NCBI RefSeq assembly: GCF_964036635.1
Contig: NZ_OZ038524.1
Location: 1,536,001 to 1,600,000 of the forward strand
Reading direction: 5' to 3'
DNA length: 64,000 nucleotides
Origin: Tenacibaculum dicentrarchi
Lineage (GTDB): Bacteria > Bacteroidota > Bacteroidia > Flavobacteriales > Flavobacteriaceae
A model generated the notes under the pieces. The model was given only the letters and a program-made list of their open reading frames with translations. It ran no database searches and had not been told where the DNA came from. The translations under genes were made by a program, and so were the position numbers. Every line of letters begins with the position of its first letter. The stretch's first letter is position 1. This document shows, piece after piece, positions 1 through 7,931 of this stretch.

Positions 1-25
1 TGCAGAAAATTTAACAAGTATTTTT

Positions 26-262
26 ATGCCTATTAAAAGTTATTTAGCACATCCTTATGAAGGAGAAAAAGAAAACCTAAAAAAAGAACTAGAAACCATT
101 AATGAATGTGAAATAATTACGGCAGAAAATAAAAATATATTAATTGTTATTACAGATACTGATAATGACATTAATGATAAAAAATTAAAAGAATCTATAG
201 AAAGTTTACAAAGCTTAAAATTACTAGCCTTAGTTTCTGGATTTAATACACCTATAAAATAA
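26..262 (+). CDS. napD: NapD, nitrate reductase assembly chaperone
   Basis: NapD-type cytoplasmic chaperone, which in known systems binds the twin-arginine signal of NapA and helps its maturation. The 78 residues have the family's length and ferredoxin-like pattern: the opening MPIKSYLAHP resembles the NapD start, a Glu/Lys-rich helix follows, then an ILIVITDT strand and a closing LLALVSGF strand. It ends 8 bases before napA, which fits its role. The reading frame stays open to the left window edge, so an upstream start cannot be excluded, but residue 1 matches the usual NapD beginning. Identification rests on weak sequence similarity plus strong context. Confidence 0.8.
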   Translation: MPIKSYLAHPYEGEKENLKKELETINECEIITAENKNILIVITDTDNDINDKKLKESIESLQSLKLLALVSGFNTPIK

Positions 263-270
263 ATAACATT

Positions 271-2595
271 ATGAGCGCCTCTTTAACAAGTAGACGAAGT
301 TTTATAAAAAAAATGGCAGCCACAGCAGCAATGGCAGCTGCAGCAACAATGTTTCCTGGAATTATTTTTGCAAATGAACAACTCGCTGGAATACCTGAAG
401 GAGATTTAGATTGGAAAAAAGGACCTTGTCGTTTTTGCGGTGTAGGTTGTGGTATTTTAGTAGGTGTTGAAAATGGAAAAGCTATTGCTGTAAAAGGAGA
501 TCCAAACTCAACAGTAAATAAAGGATTACTTTGTGTAAAAGGATATCATCAAACAATGTGTATTCAATCTAATGATAGATTAACACATGCTTTGGTCAAA
601 AAAAATGGAAAATATGTAAAGACTCCTATAAGCGATGCCTTAGATATTGTTGCCAATAAAATGAAAGAAACCATTGAAAAACATGGTAAAGATTCGGTAG
701 CAATGTACACATCTGGTCAATCAACTATTCCTGAAGGATATATAGCTTCTAAATTTATGAAAGGTGCTATTGGTACAAATAATCTAGATTGTAACGCTCG
801 TTTATGTATGGCTAGTGCTGTAGCTGGATTTTTAACATCATTTGGAGCTGATGAACCAATGGGATGTTATGATGATTTAGATCATGCTGATTACTATATT
901 ACCTGGGGGAATAACATGGCAGAAATGCATCCTGTTTTATTTTCTAGAATGTTGTCTCAAAAAAATAAAAGAGGTGCTAAAATTATTGACCTAGCAACCA
1001 GAACAACACGCTCTAGTATGGCTGCTAATAAATCGATTCTCTTTGAACCTCAAACAGATTTAGCTATTGGTAATGCTATTTGTTACGAAATAATTAATAA
1101 TGGTTGGGTAAATAAATCATTTGTTGAAAAGCACTGTAGCTTTAGTAAAGGTCTTACTAATATGGGATATGGTTTAGAAGATAAATATAAATTTAAAGAC
1201 AAACCTACTAAAATAAATTTTGAAGAATACAAAGCATTTTTAGAAGATTATACACCTGAAAAAGTATCTAAACTAACCAAAGTATCTGTAAAAAACATTA
1301 AGTATCTAGCTGCTATTTACGGTAATCCAAATAAAAAAGTAATGTCACTTTGGTGTATGGGAGTTAACCAACATACTAGAGGTACATGGATGAATAATAT
1401 TATTTATAACATTCACTTACTAACTGGTAAAATTTCACAACCAGGAAATAGTCCTTTTTCTTTAACAGGTCAGCCTTCTGCTTGTGGAACTGCTCGTGAA
1501 GTAGGAACATTTACACATAAACTTCCAAAAGGAGTTGTAATGAATCCTAAACACAGAGCAAAAGCAGCTAAAATTTGGAAAGTTCCTGTTGAAAGAATTC
1601 CATCAAAACCAACATATCACGCAACAGAAATGTTTAGAGCTGTTGACAGAGGCGATATTAAATTTATTTGGACACAAGCTGTAAATCCGTTAGTATCATT
1701 ACCAAAAACGAGTCGTTATCGTCCTGCAATGGAAAAAGAATCTTGTTTTGTAGTGGTTTCTGATGTATTCCCTACACCTACTTCGGATGTTGCTGATGTT
1801 ATTTTACCAGCTGCTTGGCATATCGAAAAAGACGGATTATATGGTAATTCAGAAAGAAGAACCCAACATTGGAACAAAATGGTGGAAGCTCCTGGTGATG
1901 CAACGCCTGATGCTTGGATGTTTATCGAAGTAGCCAAACGAATGGGATTCGGAGATTTATTTCCTTATAGTAAAGAAAATCATGCCGAAGAAATTTATAA
2001 TGAATACCGTAAATTTCATGAAGGTGCAAAACACGGAATGGCACCTTTAGAGGTTTTAAAAAAACAATCTGGGGCTATTTGGCCTTATGTTGATGGAAAA
2101 TCTACACAATGGAGATTCAATTCAAAATATGACCCTGCTTGTAAAAATGGAGAAGATTTTCACTTCTACGGAAAACCTGACGGAAAAGCAGTTATATGGC
2201 AACGTCCTTTTGAACCTGCTCCTGAAATGCCTGATGAAACATATCCATTTTGGCTAAATACAGGTAGAGTTATCGAACATTGGCACACAGGTTCTATGAC
2301 TCGAAGAATACCTGTTTTACACAAAGCAATGCCACACGCTTACATTGAATTACATCCTGAAGATGCTAAAAAATACGGCATCAGAAATGGTGAAAAAATT
2401 AAAGTAAGTTCAAAAAGAGGCTCTTGTATTTTACCTGCATCTATCAATGAAAGAGGATTACCTACAAAAGGACAAGTTTTTGTACCATTTTTTGATGAAA
2501 ACATGCTAATTAATGATGTTACTTTAGATGCCTTCTGCCCTATTTCTAAAGAACCAGATTATAAAAAATGTGCTGTTAAAATAGAAAAAGCATAA
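271..2595 (+). CDS. napA: NapA, periplasmic nitrate reductase catalytic subunit
   Basis: Molybdopterin (bis-MGD) nitrate reductase that reduces nitrate to nitrite in the periplasm. A twin-arginine signal is visible (Arg8-Arg9 in SRRSFIKK, then an Ala-rich stretch to about residue 35). The 4Fe-4S site is Cys53, Cys56, Cys60 and Cys88, followed by the conserved Lys90. Cys179 in RLCMAS is the expected Mo ligand. The rest covers the molybdopterin oxidoreductase domain and the C-terminal dinucleotide-binding domain (GRVIEHWHTGSMTRR region). At 774 residues it is a little shorter than proteobacterial NapA. It sits between napD and a NapB-like cytochrome, 3 bases before the latter. Confidence 0.96.
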   Translation: MSASLTSRRSFIKKMAATAAMAAAATMFPGIIFANEQLAGIPEGDLDWKKGPCRFCGVGCGILVGVENGKAIAVKGDPNSTVNKGLLCVKGYHQTMCIQSNDRLTHALVKKNGKYVKTPISDALDIVANKMKETIEKHGKDSVAMYTSGQSTIPEGYIASKFMKGAIGTNNLDCNARLCMASAVAGFLTSFGADEPMGCYDDLDHADYYITWGNNMAEMHPVLFSRMLSQKNKRGAKIIDLATRTTRSSMAANKSILFEPQTDLAIGNAICYEIINNGWVNKSFVEKHCSFSKGLTNMGYGLEDKYKFKDKPTKINFEEYKAFLEDYTPEKVSKLTKVSVKNIKYLAAIYGNPNKKVMSLWCMGVNQHTRGTWMNNIIYNIHLLTGKISQPGNSPFSLTGQPSACGTAREVGTFTHKLPKGVVMNPKHRAKAAKIWKVPVERIPSKPTYHATEMFRAVDRGDIKFIWTQAVNPLVSLPKTSRYRPAMEKESCFVVVSDVFPTPTSDVADVILPAAWHIEKDGLYGNSERRTQHWNKMVEAPGDATPDAWMFIEVAKRMGFGDLFPYSKENHAEEIYNEYRKFHEGAKHGMAPLEVLKKQSGAIWPYVDGKSTQWRFNSKYDPACKNGEDFHFYGKPDGKAVIWQRPFEPAPEMPDETYPFWLNTGRVIEHWHTGSMTRRIPVLHKAMPHAYIELHPEDAKKYGIRNGEKIKVSSKRGSCILPASINERGLPTKGQVFVPFFDENMLINDVTLDAFCPISKEPDYKKCAVKIEKA

Positions 2596-2598
2596 ATT

Positions 2599-3276
2599 AT
2601 GAGAAAACGATTAGGTATCATATCGCTATTTGTAATGTTGTTTATTGCTTTTATTGTTATTTGGAATTATAGTTATTACCAAGGACAAGAAAAAGCATAC
2701 ATCCCTATCAAAGAAAGCAAATCAGTTCAAATAATTCCTTCGGAAGCAGGTGTTTTTAAACGGTCAGAACATGCTTTAGATTATTCTAAAATACCTGTTG
2801 ATGAAAAACATCAAAGAAATTTAAAATCATATTATAATAATAGAGCCTATCATGGAGCACCACCAAGTATTCCACATCCTACGGATGAAAATAACATAGG
2901 TGATAACACTTGTTTAAAATGTCATGAAAATGGCGGATTTGTAAATAAATTCAATGCTTATACACCTGTTACACCACATCCTGAATTGGTAAATTGTAAA
3001 CAGTGTCATGTTGCTCAAAAATCAAAAACACTGTTTAAAAATGGAAATTTCGCAAAAGTACATGCTCCTAAAGTTGGAAATAATAATGCTTTAATAACAA
3101 GTCCGCCTGCAATACCTCATCAAATACAATTACGTGAAAATTGTTTAGCATGTCATGCAGGACCTAGTGCACCTAAAGAGATTAGAGTTTCACACCCTGA
3201 ACGTGTTAATTGCAGACAATGTCATGTTCCAAACAATAAAGAACTTACTAGAATTAACGATTTTATCAGAAAATAA
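2599..3276 (+). CDS. napB: NapB-like tetraheme cytochrome c subunit
   Basis: Small electron-transfer subunit expected to pass electrons to NapA. It has an N-terminal membrane anchor or signal (about residues 5-23) and four CxxCH haem c motifs at Cys105, Cys133, Cys182 and Cys205. The second half (NCLACHAGPSAP then SHPERVNCRQCHVP) is the classic NapB diheme unit. The first half (NTCLKCHENGG then PHPELVNCKQCHV) looks like a diverged copy of it. Usual NapB is about 150 residues with two haems; this one is 225 with four, which suggests internal duplication. The gene starts 3 bases after napA. NapB assignment of the C-terminal half is firm; the duplication is inferred by eye. Confidence 0.85.
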   Translation: MRKRLGIISLFVMLFIAFIVIWNYSYYQGQEKAYIPIKESKSVQIIPSEAGVFKRSEHALDYSKIPVDEKHQRNLKSYYNNRAYHGAPPSIPHPTDENNIGDNTCLKCHENGGFVNKFNAYTPVTPHPELVNCKQCHVAQKSKTLFKNGNFAKVHAPKVGNNNALITSPPAIPHQIQLRENCLACHAGPSAPKEIRVSHPERVNCRQCHVPNNKELTRINDFIRK

Positions 3277-3282
3277 AACATA

Positions 3283-3912
3283 ATGATACACAAAAATTAT
3301 ATAAAACAACTTTGGTTTTTAGGAATCGTTTTTTTATTGATAAGTACTTCTTGTAAACATAAAGAAGATGAATATCATAGCGTTAACGATAAAATTGAAG
3401 CAAAAAGTAAACACTATAAAGGGATAACTATTTCATCAGAAAAATATACTGCAAATTTAAAATTAGTAGAAATAACAGAAAATGGAATAACCTTTTCTAT
3501 TCCTGATAGAAAAAATGCTATAAAGTCATACGCTTGTACAGAATGCCACAGTAAACCTTTGGATAAAATGCAAGAAAAAGACCTAAAAAAAGCACATTGG
3601 AATATTAAATTAAATCATGCAGATGCCAATACAATGAGCTGTACAACTTGCCATAATGGAAACAATATGGACAATCTTAAAAGTATAACAGGACATGCTA
3701 TTGATTTTAATAACAGTTATAAATTATGTAGCCAATGTCATCAAAAACAATACAAAGATTGGACAGGTGGCGCACATGGTAAACGAATTGATAGCTGGGC
3801 GCCTCCAAGAGCATCAAAAACTTGTGTAAATTGTCATAATCCACATTCGCCTGGTTTTGAAACAAAATGGCCTGCAAGATTTAATACACAAATAGAAAAA
3901 GAACGTAAATAA
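3283..3912 (+). CDS. Tetraheme cytochrome c lipoprotein, nap-associated
   Basis: Predicted exported multihaem cytochrome with CxxCH motifs at Cys85, Cys120, Cys149 and Cys181. The N-terminus is hydrophobic (residues 9-23) and ends at Cys24 (LISTSC), an imperfect lipobox, so it is probably a lipoprotein. The first 80 residues are haem-free. It starts 6 bases after the NapB-like gene and precedes an iron-sulfur/NrfD pair. A likely role is electron transfer from that membrane module to NapB/NapA, doing the work that NapC does elsewhere. It is not recognisably NapC or NrfH. The partner order is inferred from gene order only. Confidence 0.8.
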   Translation: MIHKNYIKQLWFLGIVFLLISTSCKHKEDEYHSVNDKIEAKSKHYKGITISSEKYTANLKLVEITENGITFSIPDRKNAIKSYACTECHSKPLDKMQEKDLKKAHWNIKLNHADANTMSCTTCHNGNNMDNLKSITGHAIDFNNSYKLCSQCHQKQYKDWTGGAHGKRIDSWAPPRASKTCVNCHNPHSPGFETKWPARFNTQIEKERK

Positions 3913-3980
3913 CCTAACATTTCATTAATATCAATTAGTTTTTTTGATTTTGATATTAACGATTTTATAGAAAAGAATAT

Positions 3981-5135
3981 ATGAGTGGAATTGGTAAATA
4001 TTTTAGGTTGAATTTAAACAACACAACTAAACAAAAGGCTTCAAGTGGCGGATGTGGTTGTAGTAGTACTTCTGATGGATGTAATTCTCATTCTTCAAAA
4101 GAAGAAAATAAAAAGGTATCCGAAAAAAAAATAAGCAACGACGAGTTTTTTAGAGCTGCTGTAGATGCTTCTATTGGTGAAGAAAGACATAAAGATGGTT
4201 TTGAGCAAGTTTTTGATGTAAAAATGGATCGGAGAAGTGCCTTTAAAAAACTAACAGCTAGTTTATTAATTGGTGCTGGAGCAGTTTCATCTTGTACAAG
4301 TGTTGTTTCTAGTGATGCATCAAAAGAAAAAGCACAAATAGACTGGGAAGAGCAATTTAAAGGAAACTATAAATTGATGGATGACAAAGAAAAAAGTGCC
4401 ACTGTTGATAGATTAGTACGTTCTTATCAATTACGTACAGGTAAAAACGTGAGTATGTCATCAAAAAATGCCGAAGAAGATGTATTATTTGGTTATGCTT
4501 TCAATATTTCTAAATGTCAGGGATATATGGATTGTGTAAGCGCTTGTGTTGAAGAAAATAATCAGGATAGAAATTCGCAAATGGAATATATCCGTATTCA
4601 TGAAATGAAAGACGGAAAAGGTTTTAATTTCCATGAAGCTGATGATAATTATTATCATGAAGTGCCTGCGGAAGGACATTTTTATATGGGAACACAATGT
4701 TTTCATTGTGATAATCCACCTTGTGTAGAAGTTTGCCCTGTTCAAGCTACTTGGCGAGAAGAAGACGGAATTGTTGTTGTTGATTACGATTGGTGTGTCG
4801 GTTGTAGATACTGTATGGCTGCTTGCCCTTACGATGGTCGTCGTTTTAATTGGAGTAAACCCGAAGTTCCTGAAGAAGAAGTGAATAAAAATCAGCATTA
4901 TTTAGGAAATCGAATGCGTAAAAAAGGTGTAATGGAAAAATGTACTTTCTGTGTGCAACGTTCTAGAGCTGGTAAAAATCCTGCTTGTGTTGAGGCCTGT
5001 CCTACTGGCGCACGTATTTTTGGAAATTTACTAGACCCTGAAAGCACTATTCGCTGGGTTTTAGAAAACAAGAAAGTATTCCGATTAAAAGAAGATTTAG
5101 GTACAGAACCTAAGTTTTGGTATTTTATGGATTAA
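3981..5135 (+). CDS. NrfC/DsrO-like four-cluster iron-sulfur protein
   Basis: Ferredoxin-like electron-transfer subunit of the NrfC/PsrB/DsrO type, expected to link a quinol-oxidising NrfD protein to cytochromes. Cysteines fit four 4Fe-4S clusters: Cys179/185/189, Cys240/243/248/252, Cys272/275/278/282 and Cys321/324/336/340. An odd feature is the N-terminus: about 80 residues with a Cys-rich patch (GGCGCSSTSDGC, residues 23-34) precede a twin-arginine motif (Arg84-Arg85 in MDRRSAFKK) and a hydrophobic stretch with an SSC near residue 105. A Met at residue 82 (position 4224) could start a conventional Tat signal. It is followed by a structured intergenic element and then nrfD. Confidence 0.88.
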   Translation: MSGIGKYFRLNLNNTTKQKASSGGCGCSSTSDGCNSHSSKEENKKVSEKKISNDEFFRAAVDASIGEERHKDGFEQVFDVKMDRRSAFKKLTASLLIGAGAVSSCTSVVSSDASKEKAQIDWEEQFKGNYKLMDDKEKSATVDRLVRSYQLRTGKNVSMSSKNAEEDVLFGYAFNISKCQGYMDCVSACVEENNQDRNSQMEYIRIHEMKDGKGFNFHEADDNYYHEVPAEGHFYMGTQCFHCDNPPCVEVCPVQATWREEDGIVVVDYDWCVGCRYCMAACPYDGRRFNWSKPEVPEEEVNKNQHYLGNRMRKKGVMEKCTFCVQRSRAGKNPACVEACPTGARIFGNLLDPESTIRWVLENKKVFRLKEDLGTEPKFWYFMD

Positions 5136-5143
5136 CTTCTTTT

Positions 5144-5301
5144 GCGTTAGGGATTGCAGTGGTATCCTTTTTAAAATTTTTTAATAAATAAGCACACTAT
5201 TTTAATATAACAAAACTTATTAAAATAAGTACTTAATATAGTAGAAATTAAATTTTAAAAAGATTTAACGGAAAGCCCGACCCTTTTGGGGAACGCCCTA
5301 A
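5144..5301 (+). other. Candidate structured RNA element or short repeat
   Basis: The gap between the iron-sulfur gene and the NrfD-like gene is GC-rich only at its ends. GCGTT (5144-5148) can pair with AACGC (5292-5296), or alternatively TTAGGG (5147-5152) with CCCTAA (5296-5301). A short hairpin CCC-TTTT-GGG lies at 5281-5290. The 5' part (GGATTGCAGTGGTATCC) and the 3' part (CGGAAAGC) resemble the ends of the five gene-tail repeats elsewhere in this window, but the CCCC/GGGG arrangement differs. It may be a conserved intergenic RNA or a mobile-repeat relative. Function is unknown. Confidence 0.5.
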
Positions 5302-5337
5302 ATAATAGATATAATAAGCATTATAATAAAAAATAAA

Positions 5338-6567
5338 ATGAGAAAACTTAAAGTTTTTACAAGTTTAATTAAAGACAGTCTCGACATTATTACTCATGGC
5401 TCTAAAAAGTATCATTTATGGATGGCTTTTTTAACCTTAATAATGTTGATTGGAATGTATTGTTATTCGATTCAAATAGAACACGGATTGAGTGTTACCG
5501 GTATGACAGACCGTGTAAGTTGGGGATTATATATTTCTAATTTTACCTTTTTAGTGGGTGTTGCTGCGGCTGCTGTTATGCTAGTAATGCCTACCTATGT
5601 TTTAAAAGATGTCGATTTTAAACAAGCCGTACTTATAGGAGAAGGCTTAGCCGTTGCCGCCTTAATAATGTGTTTAGCTTTTGTGGTTGCCGATATGGGA
5701 GGTCCTGCCGTTTTATGGCATATGATGCCGATTATTGGTGTTTTTAACTTCCCTAATTCAATGCTTACTTGGGATGTTATCGCTTTAAATGGTTATTTAT
5801 TTATAAATATTAGCATTCCTTTTTATATTTTATTCAGACATTATCAAGGAAAAGAATCTAAGAAAAGTGTGTATTTACCTGGAGCAATACTTTCTGTTTT
5901 TTGGGCAGTTGGTATTCACTTAGTAACCGCATTTTTATATCAAGGATTACAAGCAAAACCCTTTTGGAATACCGCATTATTAGGACCTCGATTTTTAGCC
6001 TCTGCTTTTGCTGCTGGTCCTGCATTAATTATTTTAGTATTAGCTATTATTAGAACTTATACCGAGTTTAAAATTGAAGATAAAACTATTAAAAAATTAG
6101 CTTTAGTAGTTACTGTTGCTGCTCAAATTAACTTAATTATGTTAGTTTCTGAATTATTTAAAGAATTTTATGCACCAACACACCATAGTGAAAGTGCGTA
6201 TTATTTATTCTTCGGATTAGATGGAAAAACAGCTTTATTACCATGGATTTGGACAGCTATTACATTAAATGTTTTAGCAACCGTTTTATTAACTTTTCAT
6301 AAACTCCGTAATAATTTTAAAGTACTGTTTTTTGCTTGTAGTATTTTATTTATTGCCATTTGGATTGAAAAAGGTTTTGGTTTAATTGTTCCTGGATTTA
6401 TCCCAGGTCCTTACGGTAAAATAGCAGAATACACACCTACTGGAATTGAAATTGGTGTTACCTTAGGTATTTGGGCAATGGGAGCACTTATTTTTACCGT
6501 TTTAGCAAGAACAGCTATTCAAATTGAAATTGGTAAAATGAGATACAAAAAAAAGTCAAATGACTAA
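5338..6567 (+). CDS. nrfD: NrfD/PsrC-family membrane quinol dehydrogenase
   Basis: Integral membrane subunit of the NrfD/PsrC/DsrP family, which exchanges electrons with the quinone pool. The 409 residues hold about ten hydrophobic segments, beginning near residue 28 (HLWMAFLTLIMLIGMY) and ending near 395, with a Lys-rich cytoplasmic tail. With the preceding iron-sulfur protein it forms an NrfCD-type module. No NapC, NapG or NapH is present in the window, so this pair is the likely quinol oxidase for NapAB. The 202-base gap before it carries the structured element. The family is clear; its exact redox partner is inferred. Confidence 0.9.
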   Translation: MRKLKVFTSLIKDSLDIITHGSKKYHLWMAFLTLIMLIGMYCYSIQIEHGLSVTGMTDRVSWGLYISNFTFLVGVAAAAVMLVMPTYVLKDVDFKQAVLIGEGLAVAALIMCLAFVVADMGGPAVLWHMMPIIGVFNFPNSMLTWDVIALNGYLFINISIPFYILFRHYQGKESKKSVYLPGAILSVFWAVGIHLVTAFLYQGLQAKPFWNTALLGPRFLASAFAAGPALIILVLAIIRTYTEFKIEDKTIKKLALVVTVAAQINLIMLVSELFKEFYAPTHHSESAYYLFFGLDGKTALLPWIWTAITLNVLATVLLTFHKLRNNFKVLFFACSILFIAIWIEKGFGLIVPGFIPGPYGKIAEYTPTGIEIGVTLGIWAMGALIFTVLARTAIQIEIGKMRYKKKSND

Positions 6568-6648
6568 TTTTTATAAGAGCATTTTTTATTTCTAAAAAAA
6601 TAGATTTTATAAAATAACAAAAAACGTTATTTTAGCAAATAAAAAAGC

Positions 6649-7224
6649 ATGAGTAATTTTTTAATAGGTATTGGTAAACGTATCAAAATCATTCGAAAAG
6701 AACAAAAATTAACCATTAGTGAAGTTGCTTCAAATGCAGGTGTATCAAATGGTTTAATTTCTAGAATAGAAAACGGAAGAACCATTCCATCATTACCTGT
6801 TTTATTAGAATTAATAAGTGCCTTAAAAATTGATGCAAGTGCTTTTTTTAAAGATATTGAAAATTCACAAGCAAGTAATTATATTCATATTAGAAAAGAA
6901 CAACAACAATTAATTGAAAAAGAAGTTGAAGCTAAAGGTTTTACTTATAATTATATTTTTAGTAAAAGTTTATCTGCCATAGGTTTTGAAGCTGTTATTT
7001 TAAATATAAACCCAAACTCTAAAAGAGAGAAAGTAGTTACTGATGCTTGGGAGTTTAAATATATTATTAGCGGAAGTTGTACATATTATATTGGTGAAGA
7101 TGAAATTATTGTAAATAAAGGTGATTCGTTATATTTTAACGGAAAAATACCTCATCTACCTTTTAATCATACAGCACAAGATTGTACAATGCTTGTGCTG
7201 TATTTTTTTATTGATGCTAATTAA
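6649..7224 (+). CDS. XRE-cupin transcriptional regulator
   Basis: DNA-binding regulator with an N-terminal helix-turn-helix (residues about 8-62; ISEVASNAGVSNGLISRIENG) and a C-terminal cupin sensor domain (about 105-190, with GDSLYFNGKIPH). Such proteins often control adjacent catabolic operons and bind a small ligand in the cupin. The gene converges with, and overlaps by 4 bases, the phosphonatase-like gene on the other strand. It is therefore a reasonable candidate regulator of that operon, although the nap genes lie upstream on its own strand. An AT-rich stretch with ACGTTATTTTAGC just upstream of the start could hold its operator; this was not tested. Confidence 0.85.
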   Translation: MSNFLIGIGKRIKIIRKEQKLTISEVASNAGVSNGLISRIENGRTIPSLPVLLELISALKIDASAFFKDIENSQASNYIHIRKEQQQLIEKEVEAKGFTYNYIFSKSLSAIGFEAVILNINPNSKREKVVTDAWEFKYIISGSCTYYIGEDEIIVNKGDSLYFNGKIPHLPFNHTAQDCTMLVLYFFIDAN

Positions 7225-7922
7225 ATTACTTTAAAAGTATCTTTTAAATTTACCAATGATTCTAAAACATACGTTGGTTTTTCTTTTTCTAATTGTACTT
7301 TTGTTTGTGCACCCGATAAAACACCTACTGTAATTCCACAACCTGCATTTTTTCCTTCTTCAATATCAATAGCAGAATCACCTGCTTTTAACACTTTTGA
7401 AGCATCAGTAATTCCGAATAATTCCATAGCTTGAAATATCATATCTGGGTGTGGACGACCGTTTACAACATCACTTGCTGTAATTAACGCATCATAATGT
7501 ATTTTTTCATCCCACTGTAATTTATCTAATAATAAAGTCGCTGTTTTTCTATCATATCCTGTGTTTAAAACAACTTTAATTCCTTCCGATCGTAAATTTA
7601 ACAACACCTTTTCAACTCCTTTTATCGGTTTTACTTCTAAAACGCCATACGCCACTGCTAATAATTTTTTAAAATTATCAAAAATAGTTTGAGAATCTTT
7701 TAATTTATCAGAATTTAAATGTATTAAAACATCTTTAATTGCTTTATGTTTTTCTTTACCTGCTCCATATTCTAAAACAGTTTCTAAAGAAACCTCAACA
7801 TTAAAATTTTGTATTGCTTTATGTAATGTTTTATATACTACATTTTGCTCATCGACTGTTGTTCCTGCCATATCAAAAACAACCATTTCTATTTTTCTCT
7901 TTGTTTCGCTCATCATCATCAT
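7221..7922 (-). CDS. Phosphonatase-like HAD hydrolase
   Basis: HAD-superfamily hydrolase related to phosphonoacetaldehyde hydrolase (PhnX), the TIGR03351-type group. The motif DMAGTTVD at residues 17-24 is the phosphonatase form of HAD motif I. Motif II lies near LNTGYDR, the later Lys in motif III, and GDSAIDIEEG gives motif IV. GAGKEKHKAI in the cap may hold the Schiff-base lysine position. The protein starts with four consecutive Met codons (7922-7911), so the true start is uncertain by up to three residues. It is the last gene of the four-gene operon and lies 9 bases after the FAD oxidoreductase, the typical partner of this family. C-P bond cleavage is inferred. Confidence 0.83.
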   Translation of the reverse strand: MMMMSETKRKIEMVVFDMAGTTVDEQNVVYKTLHKAIQNFNVEVSLETVLEYGAGKEKHKAIKDVLIHLNSDKLKDSQTIFDNFKKLLAVAYGVLEVKPIKGVEKVLLNLRSEGIKVVLNTGYDRKTATLLLDKLQWDEKIHYDALITASDVVNGRPHPDMIFQAMELFGITDASKVLKAGDSAIDIEEGKNAGCGITVGVLSGAQTKVQLEKEKPTYVLESLVNLKDTFKVI

Positions 7923-7931
7923 TATTATGTA

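Noticed and set aside
4485..4898. Long antisense frame opposite the iron-sulfur protein gene
   Set aside because: Low-complexity translation with no family features; the opposite strand encodes a clear four-cluster ferredoxin-like protein.
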